Below are positions 22,889 to 33,880 of a DNA stretch of 64,000 nucleotides, one piece after another. Below the pieces are notes generated by a model. That model saw nothing but the letters and a program-made list of their open reading frames with translations. It was not told the DNA's origin and made no database searches. The stretch lies in NCBI GenBank assembly GCA_030035585.1, contig CM057469.1, positions 113,128,650 to 113,192,649 on the forward strand, given 5' to 3'. Positions within the stretch are counted from its first letter, which is position 1. Every line of letters starts with the position of its first letter. The DNA comes from Dugong dugon (lineage: Eukaryota > Chordata > Mammalia > Sirenia > Dugongidae). The translations under genes were made by a program, and so were the position numbers.

Positions 22889-23847
22889 GAACTCAAGAAA
22901 AGGTTCAAACACAGAAGAAAACATTCTTTGATGGTTACGAGGGTGGGGAGGGAGGGTGAGGATTCTTTACTAACTAGGTAGTAGATAAGAATTATCTTAG
23001 GTCAAGGGAAGGACAGCACACTCTACAGGGGAAGTCAGCACAACTGGACTAAACCAAAGCTAAGAAGTTTCCTGAATACAATCAAACACTTCGAGGGACA
23101 GAGTAGCAGGGGTAGGGGTCTGGGGACCATGCTTTCAGGGGACATCTAGGTCAAGTGGCATAACAAAGCTTATTAAGAAAATGTTCTGCATCCTACTTTG
23201 GTGAGTGGCGTCTGGGGTCTTAAAAGTTTGCAAGCGGCCATCTAAGATGCATCAATTGGTCCCAACCACCTGGAGTAAAGGAGAATGAAGAACATCAGGG
23301 ACACAAGATAAGTATTAGCCCAAGAGACAAAAAGGGCCACATAAACCAGAGGTTTCATCAGCCTGAGACCAGAAGAACTAGATGATGCCCAGCTACCACC
23401 AATGACCGCCCTGACAGGAAACACAATAGAGTCCCAGATGGAGCAGGAGAAAGTTGGGATGCAGAACTCAGATTCTAGTAAGAAGACCAGACTTAATGGT
23501 CTGACTGAGACCAGAGGAACCCTGGAAATCATGGCCGCTGGATTCTCTATCAGCCCAGAACTAAAACAATACCCAAGTCCAGCTCTTCAGACAAGGATTG
23601 GACTGGACTATGGGACATAAAGTGATACCTGTGAGGAGTGTGCCTCTTAGCTCAAGTAGATACAACAGACTAAATAGGCAGCTTCTGTCCGGAGGTGAGA
23701 TGGGAAGGCAGAGAGGGTTAGGATTTGGTTGAATGGATATGGGGAACCGGGGTGGAAAGGAGTGTGCTGTCACAGTACGGGAGCAATGTATGGGGAGCAA
23801 TGTATGGACATATTTTTGTATGGGATAAATAAAAAAAAATTTAAAAA

Positions 23848-23945
23848 AAGAACACATTATGTTCCAGAGACTATTAAGAGGCAGTGGTGAAACAAAGGTG
23901 ATTAAGGCACGAAAACTGCCCTAAAGGAGCTTACAGTCTCTTTAG
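23848..23945 (-). repeat. L2 LINE 3' end, right part
   Basis: AACACATTATGTTCCAGAGAC continues the L2 end from the other side of the L1, followed by GGTGAAACAAAGGTGATTAAG and CCTAAAGGAGCTTACAGTC, in the antisense L2 order. Confidence 0.7.
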
Positions 23946-24139
23946 ATAACAGCAATTTCATTCTGAGAAGCAGATTATGAGTTATGTGCTTCACAACACC
24001 CTCCCTAGCCCCTTCTTTTTTTATCTTTGTCAAAGTAATATGTAAAAAAATAAATTCTACATAATGTTTCTATTAACTTTTCTTTAACACTAGTGAAGTT
24101 ATATTTTTGCATGTTTATTTTAATATTTTAATGTTAATT

Positions 24140-24306
24140 CAAAAAAATCAAACTAAACCCATCGCCACTGAGTCAATTCCAACTCATAGCGACCCTACAG
24201 GACAGAGCAGAACTGCCCTACAGGGCTTCCAAGAAATGGCTGGTGGATTTGAACCGCAAACCTTTTGATTAGCAGCTAAGCTCAACCACTGCGCCACCAG
24301 GGCTCC
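24140..24306 (-). repeat. AfroSINE, short form, with perfect TSD
   Basis: Complete copy. TAATGTTAATT occurs at 24129-24139 and 24307-24317, a perfect 11-bp TSD, so this is one of the younger insertions. Confidence 0.95.
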
Positions 24307-24326
24307 TAATGTTAATTAAGTTTAGA

Positions 24327-24400
24327 AAAATTTTTATTGAGGTATGATTTACACATGATAAATGCCCTCATCTTCAGTGTACCTTTGGAGACAAAGTTAT
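24327..24400 (-). repeat. Old L1 3' end fragment
   Basis: TTTTTATTGAGGTATGATTTAC is the antisense of an old L1M-type 3'UTR. Confidence 0.6.
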
Positions 24401-24424
24401 GTATGAGGATGTGAGATAATGGGC

Positions 24425-24590
24425 TTGGGTGAATTTAGCATGGACTTTGGAATGAGACAGTCCTAGGTTTGAATCCCAGCTCTAATATTTACTATGTAAT
24501 TTTAGACAAGTTTCTTAAGCTCAGTTTTCCCATACTTAAAATGGTAATAAAACACTTACTTCCTTTGGTGTTTTGGAAACTAAAAAATGG
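24425..24590 (+). repeat. MIR SINE
   Basis: TAGGTTTGAATCCCAGCTC (box-B part), ACAAGTTTCTTAAGCTCAG and AAAATGGTAATAAAACACTT follow the MIR order. Confidence 0.82.
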
Positions 24591-26064
24591 AAAGGGAGTG
24601 GTAATGTTTGCAAGAGTAAACAAGCAAACTGAATACTGTTAGCAAAAGTAGGGGAAAGAGTCTTGTTGGATCTCCAAATAGCAACAGTTCTCTGCTTCAA
24701 GTGAAAACTTTTTATTTTGATTGCGTGAAACCTGTTTCTCTTTCAGGTATTAGCCTTGTTTCATATCCTTTTTTTGTTTTCCTTTCTACCAACTGTATCT
24801 TGCAACTTAAAGACTATGGGAGCCCTAGAACAATTACCCCAAGTTGTCAGACTCATGTGATAGTTGGTTACTCGGGCAACAAAGAGGAAGAAAACACGGA
24901 ACCTTCATACTATTTTAAGTTCTGTGATTCTAATTTTGCTTCATAAGTGATTTTTCTCTACTAGAAGTAGTCTTTCTAGCCAGAGCAGTGCTTAATGAAA
25001 ACCATGCCTTGGGCAAATTATTTAGGGGATTTGGACACCGTAGGAAATAGTTGAAATGAAAGGACACTGAGTAGAACATTTGTTTCCATTGGATTTATAA
25101 TGAGTGAGCAGTCATGGTAAATAATATCCTCTCCTCTTAACCAAACCAGTCTCTTTCATCTGACACATTATATTAATAACTACTGATACTTTGGATTTTG
25201 CCAGTTAATTCTAAGCATTAACATCACACGGTGCAAAACATTTCCATTTCAGTTCTTCAAGGTGATTAGCTGGCTTGAGCTTCAATTTATACACCCTGCA
25301 TACTTCAAAATAACATCTAAGTTCTCGTTAATTATAAACTAAGCATAGAAAATGACCCAAAGGAACAGAAAAACAAGAAATTTTATCCTAACTGGCAAAG
25401 AAGTATGTTGTTGGTATGCCAGAAATTGTGAGTGAAATGCATGCTAGATATATTGCAGGAAAGGCATGAGTGAACTAATGGGCTTTTAGGTAGCGATATT
25501 CCACTCAAAGACTACCTTGTAATGGGTAGAAAAAAGTCCATAACTACTTTTAAAGATTCTGCTGGAAATGGGATTAGAAGATTGGGGTCATAGTAGAAGG
25601 ATAAAATACGCTCAAAAGAGGGAATAAGATTGTAGTAAGAGAATAAAGTAGGGTCAAAGAAGGCCATTTAAGACGTGAGAAATGATGGTATGTTTGTATA
25701 AAGATGATACAGTGGTGAGTGGAAAAAATGATAATGCAAAAGTGAAAGGGAAAAATAATGGGACAAGTGTTCTTGATAAGGAAAAAGGGGATAGAATCTA
25801 ATTTTTATGTGCAGGGGCCAGTCTTTGATGGGCTTGTGGATAGTCAATTCATTGTACGAGAAAAAAGGCAGAGCATATAGCTACAGATGGTGGGAGGTAA
25901 GTAGTTGTGGTGTTGACAGCGCATGAAGGTTCTTGCTTCATTGTTTCAATTTTCAGTAAATGAGCATATGAGAAAAAGTGTTGGGTGTTTGTGAAAGAAG
26001 TGATGTGAGATAGCTAAGTATGACAGTGGGAGAGGAAAAAAAAAGAACTAGAAAATGTTACTCA
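24591..26064. other. 1.5 kb without recognised gene
   Basis: AT-rich to about 25500, then purine-rich (25500-26050). The purine-rich half has the feel of an antisense L2 or similar ancient LINE, but I could not fix a match. An 81-codon frame at 24701-24946 shows no family features. Confidence 0.45.
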
Positions 26065-26223
26065 TCCACTAACCCCACTGCCTTTGAGTATATTCTGACT
26101 CACAGCGACCCTATAGGTCAGAGTAGAACTGCACCATAGGGTTTGCAAGGAGCAGCTGGTAGATTGAACTGCTGACCTTTTGGTTAGCAGCCGAGCTCTT
26201 AACCACTGCACCAACAGGGCTCC
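26065..26223 (-). repeat. AfroSINE, short form
   Basis: Complete from tail (ACTAACCCCACTGCC) to head (ACAGGGCTCC). Confidence 0.92.
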
Positions 26224-26416
26224 ATATATTTACCAACTCTTATCAAATTATAAAGTCAAAATAGTCCAGATCACATGCTTTTGGAAACATGTGAATAAAA
26301 TAAAATATAAAAAGAATGACACTGGTATGAATGCAAACATTCAGGAAACTTTAAACACTCTCCCCACAATAACAAGAAAAACAACAACAACAACAAAAAT
26401 TATTAGATAAAGGAAG

Positions 26417-26590
26417 GATCCCTGGTGGTGCAGTGGTTAAGCGCTTGGGAGAAAGATGTGGCGGTCAGCTTCCATAAAGATGACAGCTTTGGAAACCCCA
26501 TGGGGCCGTTCTGCTCTGACCCGATAGGAGCCGTCCTATAGGGTCACTGTGAGTCAGAATCAAGTCAACAGCAATGGGTTTGGTTTTGGT
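26417..26590 (+). repeat. AfroSINE, long form, head-deleted, perfect TSD
   Basis: Head GATCCCTGGTGGTGCAGTGG joins directly to GGGAGAAAGATGTGGCGG, so the box-B segment is missing. TAAAGGAAG at 26408-26416 and 26591-26599 is a perfect 9-bp TSD. Loss of box B means this copy could not be a good Pol III template. Confidence 0.92.
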
Positions 26591-26737
26591 TAAAGGAAGA
26601 AAACAAAATTGTAAATTGTAAACTGTATAGAAAACCATGTTAATGGAGACTTCTACACGTCCAAATGTTTGCAATGCAGCCATATTTGCACCTAAAAGCA
26701 TACAAATACCTTACCTTTTTTTTCTTTTCTTTTGAAG

Positions 26738-26810
26738 TAACGAAAAGAAAGAAAGAAAGGAGAGAAGGAGAAAGAAAAGAAGGAAAGGAGGGCAGAAGGG
26801 AGAACTGGCT
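26738..26810. repeat. Purine tract (GAAA/GGAA)n
   Basis: Almost pure A/G on the plus strand. Confidence 0.85.
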
Positions 26811-27317
26811 GACCATCTCAGCTCAGAAGACAAGGAACAATGAGAAAACACCAAGGATGCAGGCAAATATGTTAACATCAATAATAATTAATCCTTGATG
26901 AATTAGAAACATAGAAAAAGCCTATAAATAATATACATTCCAAGGTTTGTTAAATCAAGATATTTATAAAATTGACAAATATTTGTTAAAACCAATTCAA
27001 AATAAAATAGGTAAATCATGAATATTAGAAATGCGACACTTAATTGCTTTAAAATTGGTTCTCTGTACTGCAAGGATTTTTCTGTTCCACTTGCTGACCT
27101 CAGATCTATATTGACACATAATAATCCTCCATAAATAGCTGGATTATTATAGATAAGATTTAAAACACATAAGAGAAAACTAATATCAACTCTTTACTAA
27201 TAATGTAAAATCTAGGAGAATATAAACATAAATATAAATTACCAAAACAAGTAGAAGCATAAAAAAAAAAAAAAAAAATTATTTCAAAATCAGCACCTCC
27301 ATAATAGGAACTGGGGT
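26811..27317. other. No gene recognised
   Basis: AT-rich with an A-run at 27261-27280. Confidence 0.5.
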
Positions 27318-27375
27318 GAGAAGAGCTGACAGCAACTCCATGTTACAGAGTAGAACTGCCTCAAAAGTTTTCTAA
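27318..27375 (-). repeat. AfroSINE fragment (3' half, long form)
   Basis: ACAGCAACTCCATGTTACAG then AGTAGAACTGCCTC and AGTTTTCTAAG. Possibly one half of a SINE whose other half is at 29012-29130. Confidence 0.65.
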
Positions 27376-27390
27376 GATCATTCAAATGCA

Positions 27391-27898
27391 TGTCTTAGGC
27401 TGGATTCTCTCAAAAAGCAAAATGAGTGAAGTGTATAAATACCTATATAGAGAGATTTATATCAAGGAAATAGCTCACGAGCTTGTAGAGGACGGAATTT
27501 CCAAATCCGTGGCTCAGGCTGGAGCCTTCTCCTGATTCACGGAGCCACAAGGGCTGGCAAACCCAAGATCAGCAGGTAAGACAGCAGGTAAGCTGCTAGC
27601 TCAAGTTCGAAGAACCAGGGGTCAGACAAACAGGAGCCAGCTGCAAGATCCAGAGCGAGGAAAAGCCGGTGAGCCTTGACAGAGAGTTCATCTATATTGG
27701 ATGTAGGCCACACCCCCAAGGAAATTCCTTTTCACTTGATTGACTACTCGTAGCAGATCCCATCATGGAGGTGATCACATTATATCAAGTCTCACCGTGG
27801 AAGTGATCACATCATCATACGACTGCCAAACTACATCGTAAGTGCCAAACCACTGAGAATGGTGGCCCAGCCCAGATGACAGGCAACCTTAACAATCA
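27391..27898 (-). mobile_element. Solo LTR fossil, ERVL/MaLR-like
   Basis: Plus strand reads TGTCTTAGGCTGGATTCTC at the left and ACCTTAACAATCA at the right. The reverse complement therefore starts TGATTGTTAAGG and ends in the TTCTCT...TAAGACA pattern, the same plan as the LTR at 3129-3573. About 508 bp, no coding part. It is next to the RTE start. Confidence 0.65.
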
Positions 27899-29011
27899 TA
27901 AAGCAGTTGCAGCAGTACATCGACAGGGAACTGCCAGATATTCAAGCTGATTCAGAAGAGGATATGGAATGAGGGATATCATTGCTGATGTCAGATGGAT
28001 CTTGGCTGAAAGCAGAGAATATAAAAAATGTTTTCTTGTGTTTTATTGACGATGCAAAAGCATTTGACTGTGTGGATCATAACAAATTATGGATAACGTT
28101 GCAAACAATGGGAATTCCAGAACACTTAATTGTGTTCATGCAGAATGTGTATCTAGACCAAGAAGCAGTCATTCAGATAGAACAAGGGGATACTGTATGG
28201 TTTAAAATCAGGAAAGATGTGTGTCAAGGTTATACCCTTTCAACATACTTATTCAGTCTGTATGCTGAGCAAATAATCAAAGAAGCTGGACTATATGGTG
28301 GGGCAGCGGTTAACTTCTCAGCCGCTAACCAAAAGTTTGGCAGCTTGAATCTACCAGTCACTCCTTGAAAACCCTATGGGACAGTTCTACACTGTCCTAT
28401 AGGGCCATTATAAGTCGGAATCAACTGGACGGCAATGGATTTGGTTTTCTTGGTTTGACTGGACTATATGAAGAATGTGGCATCAGGGTTGGACAAAGAC
28501 TCATTAACAACCTGCAATATGCAGATGACACAACCGTCATTGCTGAAAGTGAAGAGGACTTGAAGCACTATTGATGAAGATCAAAGACTACAGCCTTCAG
28601 TACGAATTACACCTTAACATAAAGAAAACAATAATCCTCTTAACTGGACCAATAAGCAACATCATGATAAATGGAGAAAAGATAGAATATATCGTGGACT
28701 TCAAGAAAAACAAACAAATTTGTCTTGGAAGAAGTACAGCCAGAATGCTTCTTAGAAGCAAGGATGGCAAGACTTCATCTTACACACTTAGGATGTACCA
28801 GTCCCTGGAGAAGAACATCATGCTTGGTAAAGTACAGGGTCAGCGAAAAAGAGGAAGACTCTCAACAAGATGGACTGACACAGAGGCTTCAATAATGGGC
28901 TCAAGCATAACAACAATTGTGAGGATGGCACAGAACTGGGCAGTGTTATGCTCTGTTGTACATAGGGTTGCTATGAGCTGGAACCAACTCAATGGCACCT
29001 AACAACAACAA
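27899..29011 (+). mobile_element. RTE LINE, 5'-truncated, carrying a SINE
   Basis: Begins in RT at GCAGTTGCAGCAGTACATCG, includes DDAKAFDCVDHNKLW and YADDT (GCAGATGACACAACC near 28520), and ends GGCACCTAACAACAACAAC at about 29011. An AfroSINE (28298-28458) interrupts it. The longest open pieces (128 and 143 codons) are separated by shifts, so it is dead. An internal deletion removes part of the region after the TGGACTTCAAGAA stretch near 28700. Confidence 0.93.
28298..28458 (+). repeat. AfroSINE inserted in RTE, perfect 12-bp TSD
   Basis: CTGGACTATATG occurs at 28286-28297 and 28459-28470, and the RTE reads on across it. The SINE is the short form with its full tail. Confidence 0.96.
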
Positions 29012-29130
29012 CAATCTTTATGGGAGCAGATTTCCAGATCTTTCTCCCATGGAGCAGCTGGGTGGGTTCAAACCACCAACATTTTGGTTGGTGGCAGAGT
29101 GCTTAAAAGTTGAACCATCAAAGTTCCTTG
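29012..29130 (-). repeat. AfroSINE fragment (5' half, long form)
   Basis: ATCTTTATGGGAGCAGATT, TCCCATGGAGCAGCTGGG, then a diverged head. It begins exactly where the RTE ends. Confidence 0.78.
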
Positions 29131-29141
29131 GTAAAGTCTTC

Positions 29142-29330
29142 AAAACCAAAAAATTCACTGCCATCGAGTTGTTTCAGACTCATAGTGACCCCGTAGGGTT
29201 TCCAAGACTGTAAATCTCCATGGAAGCAGACTGCAACATCTTTCTGCCGAGGAGGAGCTGGTGGTTTTGGACCACCTACCTTCTGATTAGCAGTCAATAG
29301 CTATAACCACTTCACCACCAAGCCTCCTTT
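29142..29330 (-). repeat. AfroSINE, long form
   Basis: Tail AAACCAAAAAATTCACTGCC at left, central block GACTGTAAATCTCC, head CACCAAGCCTCC at right. Confidence 0.9.
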
Positions 29331-29419
29331 GATAAGGCCTGAGGGACCCCATTATTTAAAACTTCAAGGAAACACCCAATTCGCATGAATTATATGGGGT
29401 TATAGGGTTTTAAAAACAA

Positions 29420-29590
29420 TGGGATGCTTTCCAATTCATTTTATGAATGTAGCATAATCTTGAAGACAAATCCCAAAAAATATTATATAAATATGTAAGA
29501 GTAGATGGCACTCTCATCAAAGTATGTAAAAGCAGATTTTCAGATTTTATATTAAAAGGTAAATGGAAATGAAAAGAACATTTAAAAATA
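29420..29590 (+). repeat. Possible L1 RT scrap
   Basis: CCAATTCATTTTATGAATG then TAGCATAATCTTGAAGAC resembles the [12 protein letters not shown] block of L1 ORF2 (compare 20580-20620). Short and diverged. Confidence 0.4.
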
Positions 29591-29607
29591 CCTATTCTTT
29601 ACTTCAT

Positions 29608-30270
29608 ACCAGAAACTCTGGTGGTGCAGTAGTTAAGAGCTATGGCTGCTGTCTTAGTCATCTAGTGCTGCTCTAACAGAAATACCACGAGTAGATGGCT
29701 TTAACATAGAGAAGTTCATTCTCTCACAGTCCAGTAGGCTACGAGTCCAAATTCAGGGCATCAGCTCCAGGAGAAGGCGTTCTCTCTCTGTTGGCTCTGG
29801 AGAAAAGTCCTTGTAATGCACCGGTCTTTCCTTGGTCTGGGAGCTTCTCTGCTTAGGAACCTCAGGTCCAAAGGACGTGCTCTGCTCCCGGCACTGCTTT
29901 CTTGGTGGTATGAGGTTCCCATGTGTCTCTGCTCACTTCTCTTTTTTCTATCTCAAAAGAGATTGCATTAAGACACTGTCTAATCTTCTAGACATCATCA
30001 GTATAACCTCATCATAGTGATAGAGTTTACAACACATAAGGAAATCACATCAGATTATACAGTCATATACAATACTGGGAATCATGACCTAGTCAAGTTG
30101 ACAGATATTTTGGAGGGACACAATTCAATCCGTGATGGGCTGCTAACCAAAACATTGGCAGTTCAAATTCACCAGTCGCTCTTTGGAAACCCTGTGGGGC
30201 AGTTCTACTCTGTCCTATAGGGTCGCTATGAGTCAGAGTTGACATGACGGCAATGGGTGTCGGGTTTTCA
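29608..30270 (+). repeat. AfroSINE split by an LTR insertion
   Basis: The SINE head (29608-29649) and the rest (30138-30270) together make one short-form copy. The break falls in the GGCTGCTAACC segment, and the inserted LTR duplicated GGCTGC. Confidence 0.93.
29650..30137 (-). mobile_element. Solo LTR fossil (MLT1/MaLR-like) inserted in AfroSINE
   Basis: Plus strand starts TGTCTTAGTCATC. The right end is GGACACAATTCAATCCGTG, the antisense of an MLT1-type LTR start. GGCTGC lies at 29644-29649 and 30138-30143, a 6-bp TSD. Because it lies inside an AfroSINE, this LTR is younger than the classic mammal-wide MLT1 copies, so it belongs to a lineage active in African mammals. Non-coding. Confidence 0.85.
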
Positions 30271-30334
30271 GTAGACCCAGCTTGAGATCATACCCTAAGG
30301 CAGGATAATATAGAGGCACAAATATGACAGAGAA

Positions 30335-30560
30335 GAGAGTAGTGGTTAAGCTTTAGGATCAATAAGATTTGATTTCAAATCCCAGCACCATCACTTACTA
30401 GATAAGTGTGAACTTGGAAAAATTATTTTAAATTCCTCTACTACCGATTTTTAATCTAAAATAGGGGTAATATAGAGTTTTTAGAACTAAGTGAGTTAAT
30501 ACAGTTAACAACTTAGAACTGTAAGTTCTCCTAAAATAGTAACTATTACCTTGTTATTGT
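30335..30560 (+). repeat. MIR SINE
   Basis: AGTAGTGGTTAAGC, TTCAAATCCCAGCACCATC, GTGAACTTGGAAAAATTATT, AAATAGGGGTAATA, GTGAGTTAATACAG in MIR order. Confidence 0.85.
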
Positions 30561-30889
30561 TTTTTTTTTAATATTATAATATACAAAGTTCTCTCAGTGA
30601 CTTTATTTCCCTCCAGATTCTGGCTATACATTTCTTTCTGAATGCTCATAATGTAGATATGAAAGAGGTAATTTATATATAGTTTTTACTTTTCCTTGTA
30701 TGTGTGTCTGTCATCGTTAGCCTGCATCTCTCAGTGGTGTTATTGGGTTTCTGCCAGAATATCTAAGAAATTCTACTTCCTAAGAAAATACTTCTCACCC
30801 GTCCAAGGAGAGTTTGGAGTTGGTCTTTTGTTCCTTTCTTCACCTTGGTTGTATCTACAGAAATCCCTTAAAGATTTTTAGAATATCAT

Positions 30890-32530
30890 GTCATTTATTT
30901 AACAGTATTTATTGAGTATCTACTATATGACTGGTACTAGGGAACTAAAAAAAACATGTGTTTTGTCCCCATGGAGCTTGCACAACAGTATTGGAGGTGA
31001 ATAATCTTCCTATGATGGAGGATAGAAAGTACGGGGCTTGAATTTCTTAACTGGGATAAGAATAGTCAGAGAAAGTCTCAATAAAGAGGTGAAATTTCAT
31101 CTGAGAACTAAAGGCAGAAGAGGATTCCAGACTGTAAGAGCTGATCATCAGCAGGAGAACATTGCCAGAAGTGGTAAAGAGCTTGGCATGCTGTGGGATC
31201 TAATGCTGGTGTGCATGGAACACAGTAAGCAGACAGGAGAATGGGTCGCCCTGAGGTTAAAGTGCTAGATGAATTGCATCACACGGGGCCCTGATGGGAA
31301 CTCACCCAAGAATTTTCAAAACGAATTTGACATCAGCAATTTGTATTTCAGAGAGAAGCAATATTGTATGGTAAATGGGTTATAGAGAGACATATTCAGG
31401 CATCTGCAGTAGTAGTCCTGAGAGAGATAAAATGGTGGTTTGGGGCAATATGATGGCAATGGTAAGGGATAAAATTGAATTTTGTGGCATATTTGTAGAA
31501 TGAGTAAGATTTAATGATGCTTTGGATGACAGGCAGAGGAAAAGGAAGAAATCAATGTTTCTTCCGAGATTCCTTGCTGGGCCTAGTATCTAGATGGAGA
31601 TATCGTTTGGGTAAACAGAGAAGAATTGGAGAAAAGCATGTCTTCAAGAAAGAGAGAAATAAATATTTAAGTTTTGGGCGTAGTTAACTTTGAGATTCTG
31701 ATAGGCACTTGTGCTAGATTGCACTATTATTCTCAGCTATTTGTTGGCCCTCCTTGTGGGAAAATTATGTTCCCTGTCCCACTGATACTAAGCTTCACCA
31801 CACGACTGTATTTGGCTAATGAAATGTGAGTAGAGGTGACATATGCCACTCTTGAGAAAAAGCTGTAAGAAACATTGTGTAATTTTCTCATCATTTTTTG
31901 TCTCTGTCATGAAAGTAGTATATCCAGATAGGGGCTGCTCCTTTAGCCTGGATTCAAGGATGAAAAAGACACATGGATCAGAGCTCTTTGGCTGGCAGAC
32001 AGGATACATTGAATAAGACCTTGGCTGTAATGTGTTCAGATTTTGGGCTTGTTACCGTATCATAAGCTAGCCTAAGCTGATGACTACATTATCCAAGTGG
32101 ATATGTTGGTTAGGTGGTTGGAGATTCAAATTTGGGACTTAATGGAGAGGTAAGATTTAGAGATACAAATCTGGAATTCGTCATCAAATAGATTTTATGT
32201 TAAACCAAAGAATTGGATGAAATCACGTTGGAAATTTGTGTAGAAGAAGAAGAGAAGAGGTTAGAAACTAAGTCCAGTGACACTCCAATACTGAAGTTTT
32301 AAGGAGGAGAAATGGCTGGCAATGAAGACTGAGAAGAAACACAGAGTTGAAGAAGCAAGTGCAAAGAGAGGAAGGATCCAGCTACGTCTAAAGCTACTAA
32401 GTAGGTGAGTTGAAAAGAAAGGAAGTTGTTCTTCGGTTTCGTATCATGGAAGTCCTTTGTGATCTTGACAAGACCAATTTTCTTTGAGAGGTAGAAGCCG
32501 ATTTAAACTGTAGTTGACCGAGTTTGTGAT
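30890..32530 (-). repeat. Long L2 LINE remnant split by an LTR
   Basis: Read antisense, it covers the L2 3' end (TTATTGAGTATCTACTATATG, CCCCATGGAGCTTGCACAAC), the AAGTCTCAATAAAGAGGTG and AGAGCTTGGCATGCTG blocks, and then AACTTTGAGATTCTGATAGG. After the LTR it resumes with ATCCAAGTGGATATG, the complement of the RT catalytic block (ATACAAATCTGGAATTCGTC) and GATCTTGACAAGACCAA. About 1.25 kb of L2 is left once the LTR is removed. All frames are destroyed. Confidence 0.75.
31710..32088 (+). mobile_element. Ancient LTR fossil inside L2
   Basis: Starts TGTGCTAGATTGCAC and ends near CCTAAGCTGATGACTACA. The interior (TGGCTAATGAAATGTGAG, GGGGCTGCTCCTTTAGCC) matches a common old mammalian LTR. The exact subfamily is not resolved. 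No clear TSD is left. Confidence 0.6.
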
Positions 32531-33714
32531 GTAGATTACCTCTGTTTTTATATCCCTTTTGGTCATTTCTCTTTGGATTTAGGAAATGGATAGGTATCTA
32601 TGCTCAAGTCTCCATTTATAGGAAACAAGGAATTTAAAATGCCTCAGTAGAGTAGCATTATAACCTTTGGAAAGCTCTATTTGTCAATATACTGTGTATG
32701 TATGTTTCTAAATAAAAATGGTTATTAGTTTACCATTGAATTTTTTCTTTCCAAAATGCTGTTACTTACTGGGATGCTAAAGGTTAAATGAGTCTCCATT
32801 AATTCCCTTAGATTCACTCCTTTTATCTAGAAATGTTGCTCTGGACATTTCCAGACTTTTACTTAAAGTAAAACCACAGTTTTAGAAAGATCTCATTATG
32901 TAGAATATGTCCATCAAACAATTTTCTTGTCACTAGGTCCTCCATAAATACACTTAATGGACAACATTGTAATAGCAGTCGAAAATCTAGCACAAAACTG
33001 GTTATTTATGCACTTATCTTAAAAAAATGTTTTCTATTAGATTTCTCCCTTTTTGAAGAAACAGCTAATAAAAACTCCCTATTACTATTTGCAGCGTAGT
33101 CTTTGCTGATAATATTGTCCCTACCTTTAATATCTCTCTCAATTGATAAATAAGCCCAAATGGAATTTTCACATCTCCTGTAATAACATTCTTTTAAGAC
33201 ATTTCTGACAAAAAGCTTAGCAGGATTTTGTGTTATGGATTCCTAGTTGAGAAGACAATAGAGGCACAGAAAGCAATATAAAAACACTCCTCCAGTAGTA
33301 GATAATGGCTTAAAAACAGTGTTATATTCTTTTGAATAGAGATTATGTGTGTAAATTCTGCAGTGCAGAAGGCAGAATCAGAAATAACTGCAACTGAGGA
33401 CAGCAGAAGTACGATCATTGCTGCAAACAAACAAAAAAAAAATCCGAACAAGAAATGATTTTTCCCATGAAAGATGGGCCTCACAGCAGATAAAACCTAT
33501 CATGTAAACATTGAAGGTAGTGGATGAAATAATTCTCTCATATCATTTTTTCCAAACGTTTCCCAGGGAATTGTGAATTTTATAGGTCATAAAAATTCTC
33601 AAAACCAACACTTCAATTATTAAGCGATCTTAGCCTATATAGGACAGAGTAAAGAGCCCAGAAAGGAGAAAACCTCCAAACTGGCAAATATCATAAGGAT
33701 CACCTATTCTTTCT
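32531..33714. other. 1.2 kb without recognised gene or repeat
   Basis: AT-rich. An 83-codon minus-strand frame at 33233-33484 is hydrophobic, but its neighbours show no codon bias, family or splice features. Confidence 0.5.
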
Positions 33715-33880
33715 CAAGTACTGATCACATACCTACTGTTGGAGTATGAGTGTGCTAGGCGATGGAATAAATGACAAGTCAAAGATGATTTTTGTGCAAG
33801 GATCTCACAACCTAGTAGGGGCGGGGGACAGATATGTTAACAAAAGTATAAATATTGACTTAGGAATGGGTGGTAATCTT
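33715..33880 (-). repeat. L2 LINE 3' end fragment
   Basis: CATACCTACTG, GTGTGCTAGGCGATGGAAT, GATCTCACAACCTAGTAGG and GGACAGATATGTTAAC follow the antisense L2 3' order. Confidence 0.75.

Larger units (their letters stand above)
16274..23847 (+). mobile_element. Full-length L1 LINE inserted in L2
   Basis: It has all L1 parts in order: 5'UTR 16274-17627, ORF1 17628-about 18600, an unusually long inter-ORF spacer of about 470 bp, ORF2 19070-22888, 3'UTR 22889-23847 and an A-rich end. Flanks AAGAGCAGATTATG (16260-16273) and AAGAACACATTATG (23848-23861) are a 14-bp TSD with two mismatches, so the 5' end is intact. Both ORFs carry several stops and frameshifts, so the element is dead. Two mismatches in 14 suggest a fairly old insertion, but older L2 host sequence was present first. 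Confidence 0.95.

Noticed and set aside
25500-26050. Purine-rich stretch as an antisense L2 or a regulatory GA element
   Set aside because: I could not line up enough ordered blocks with any family, so it is left unassigned.
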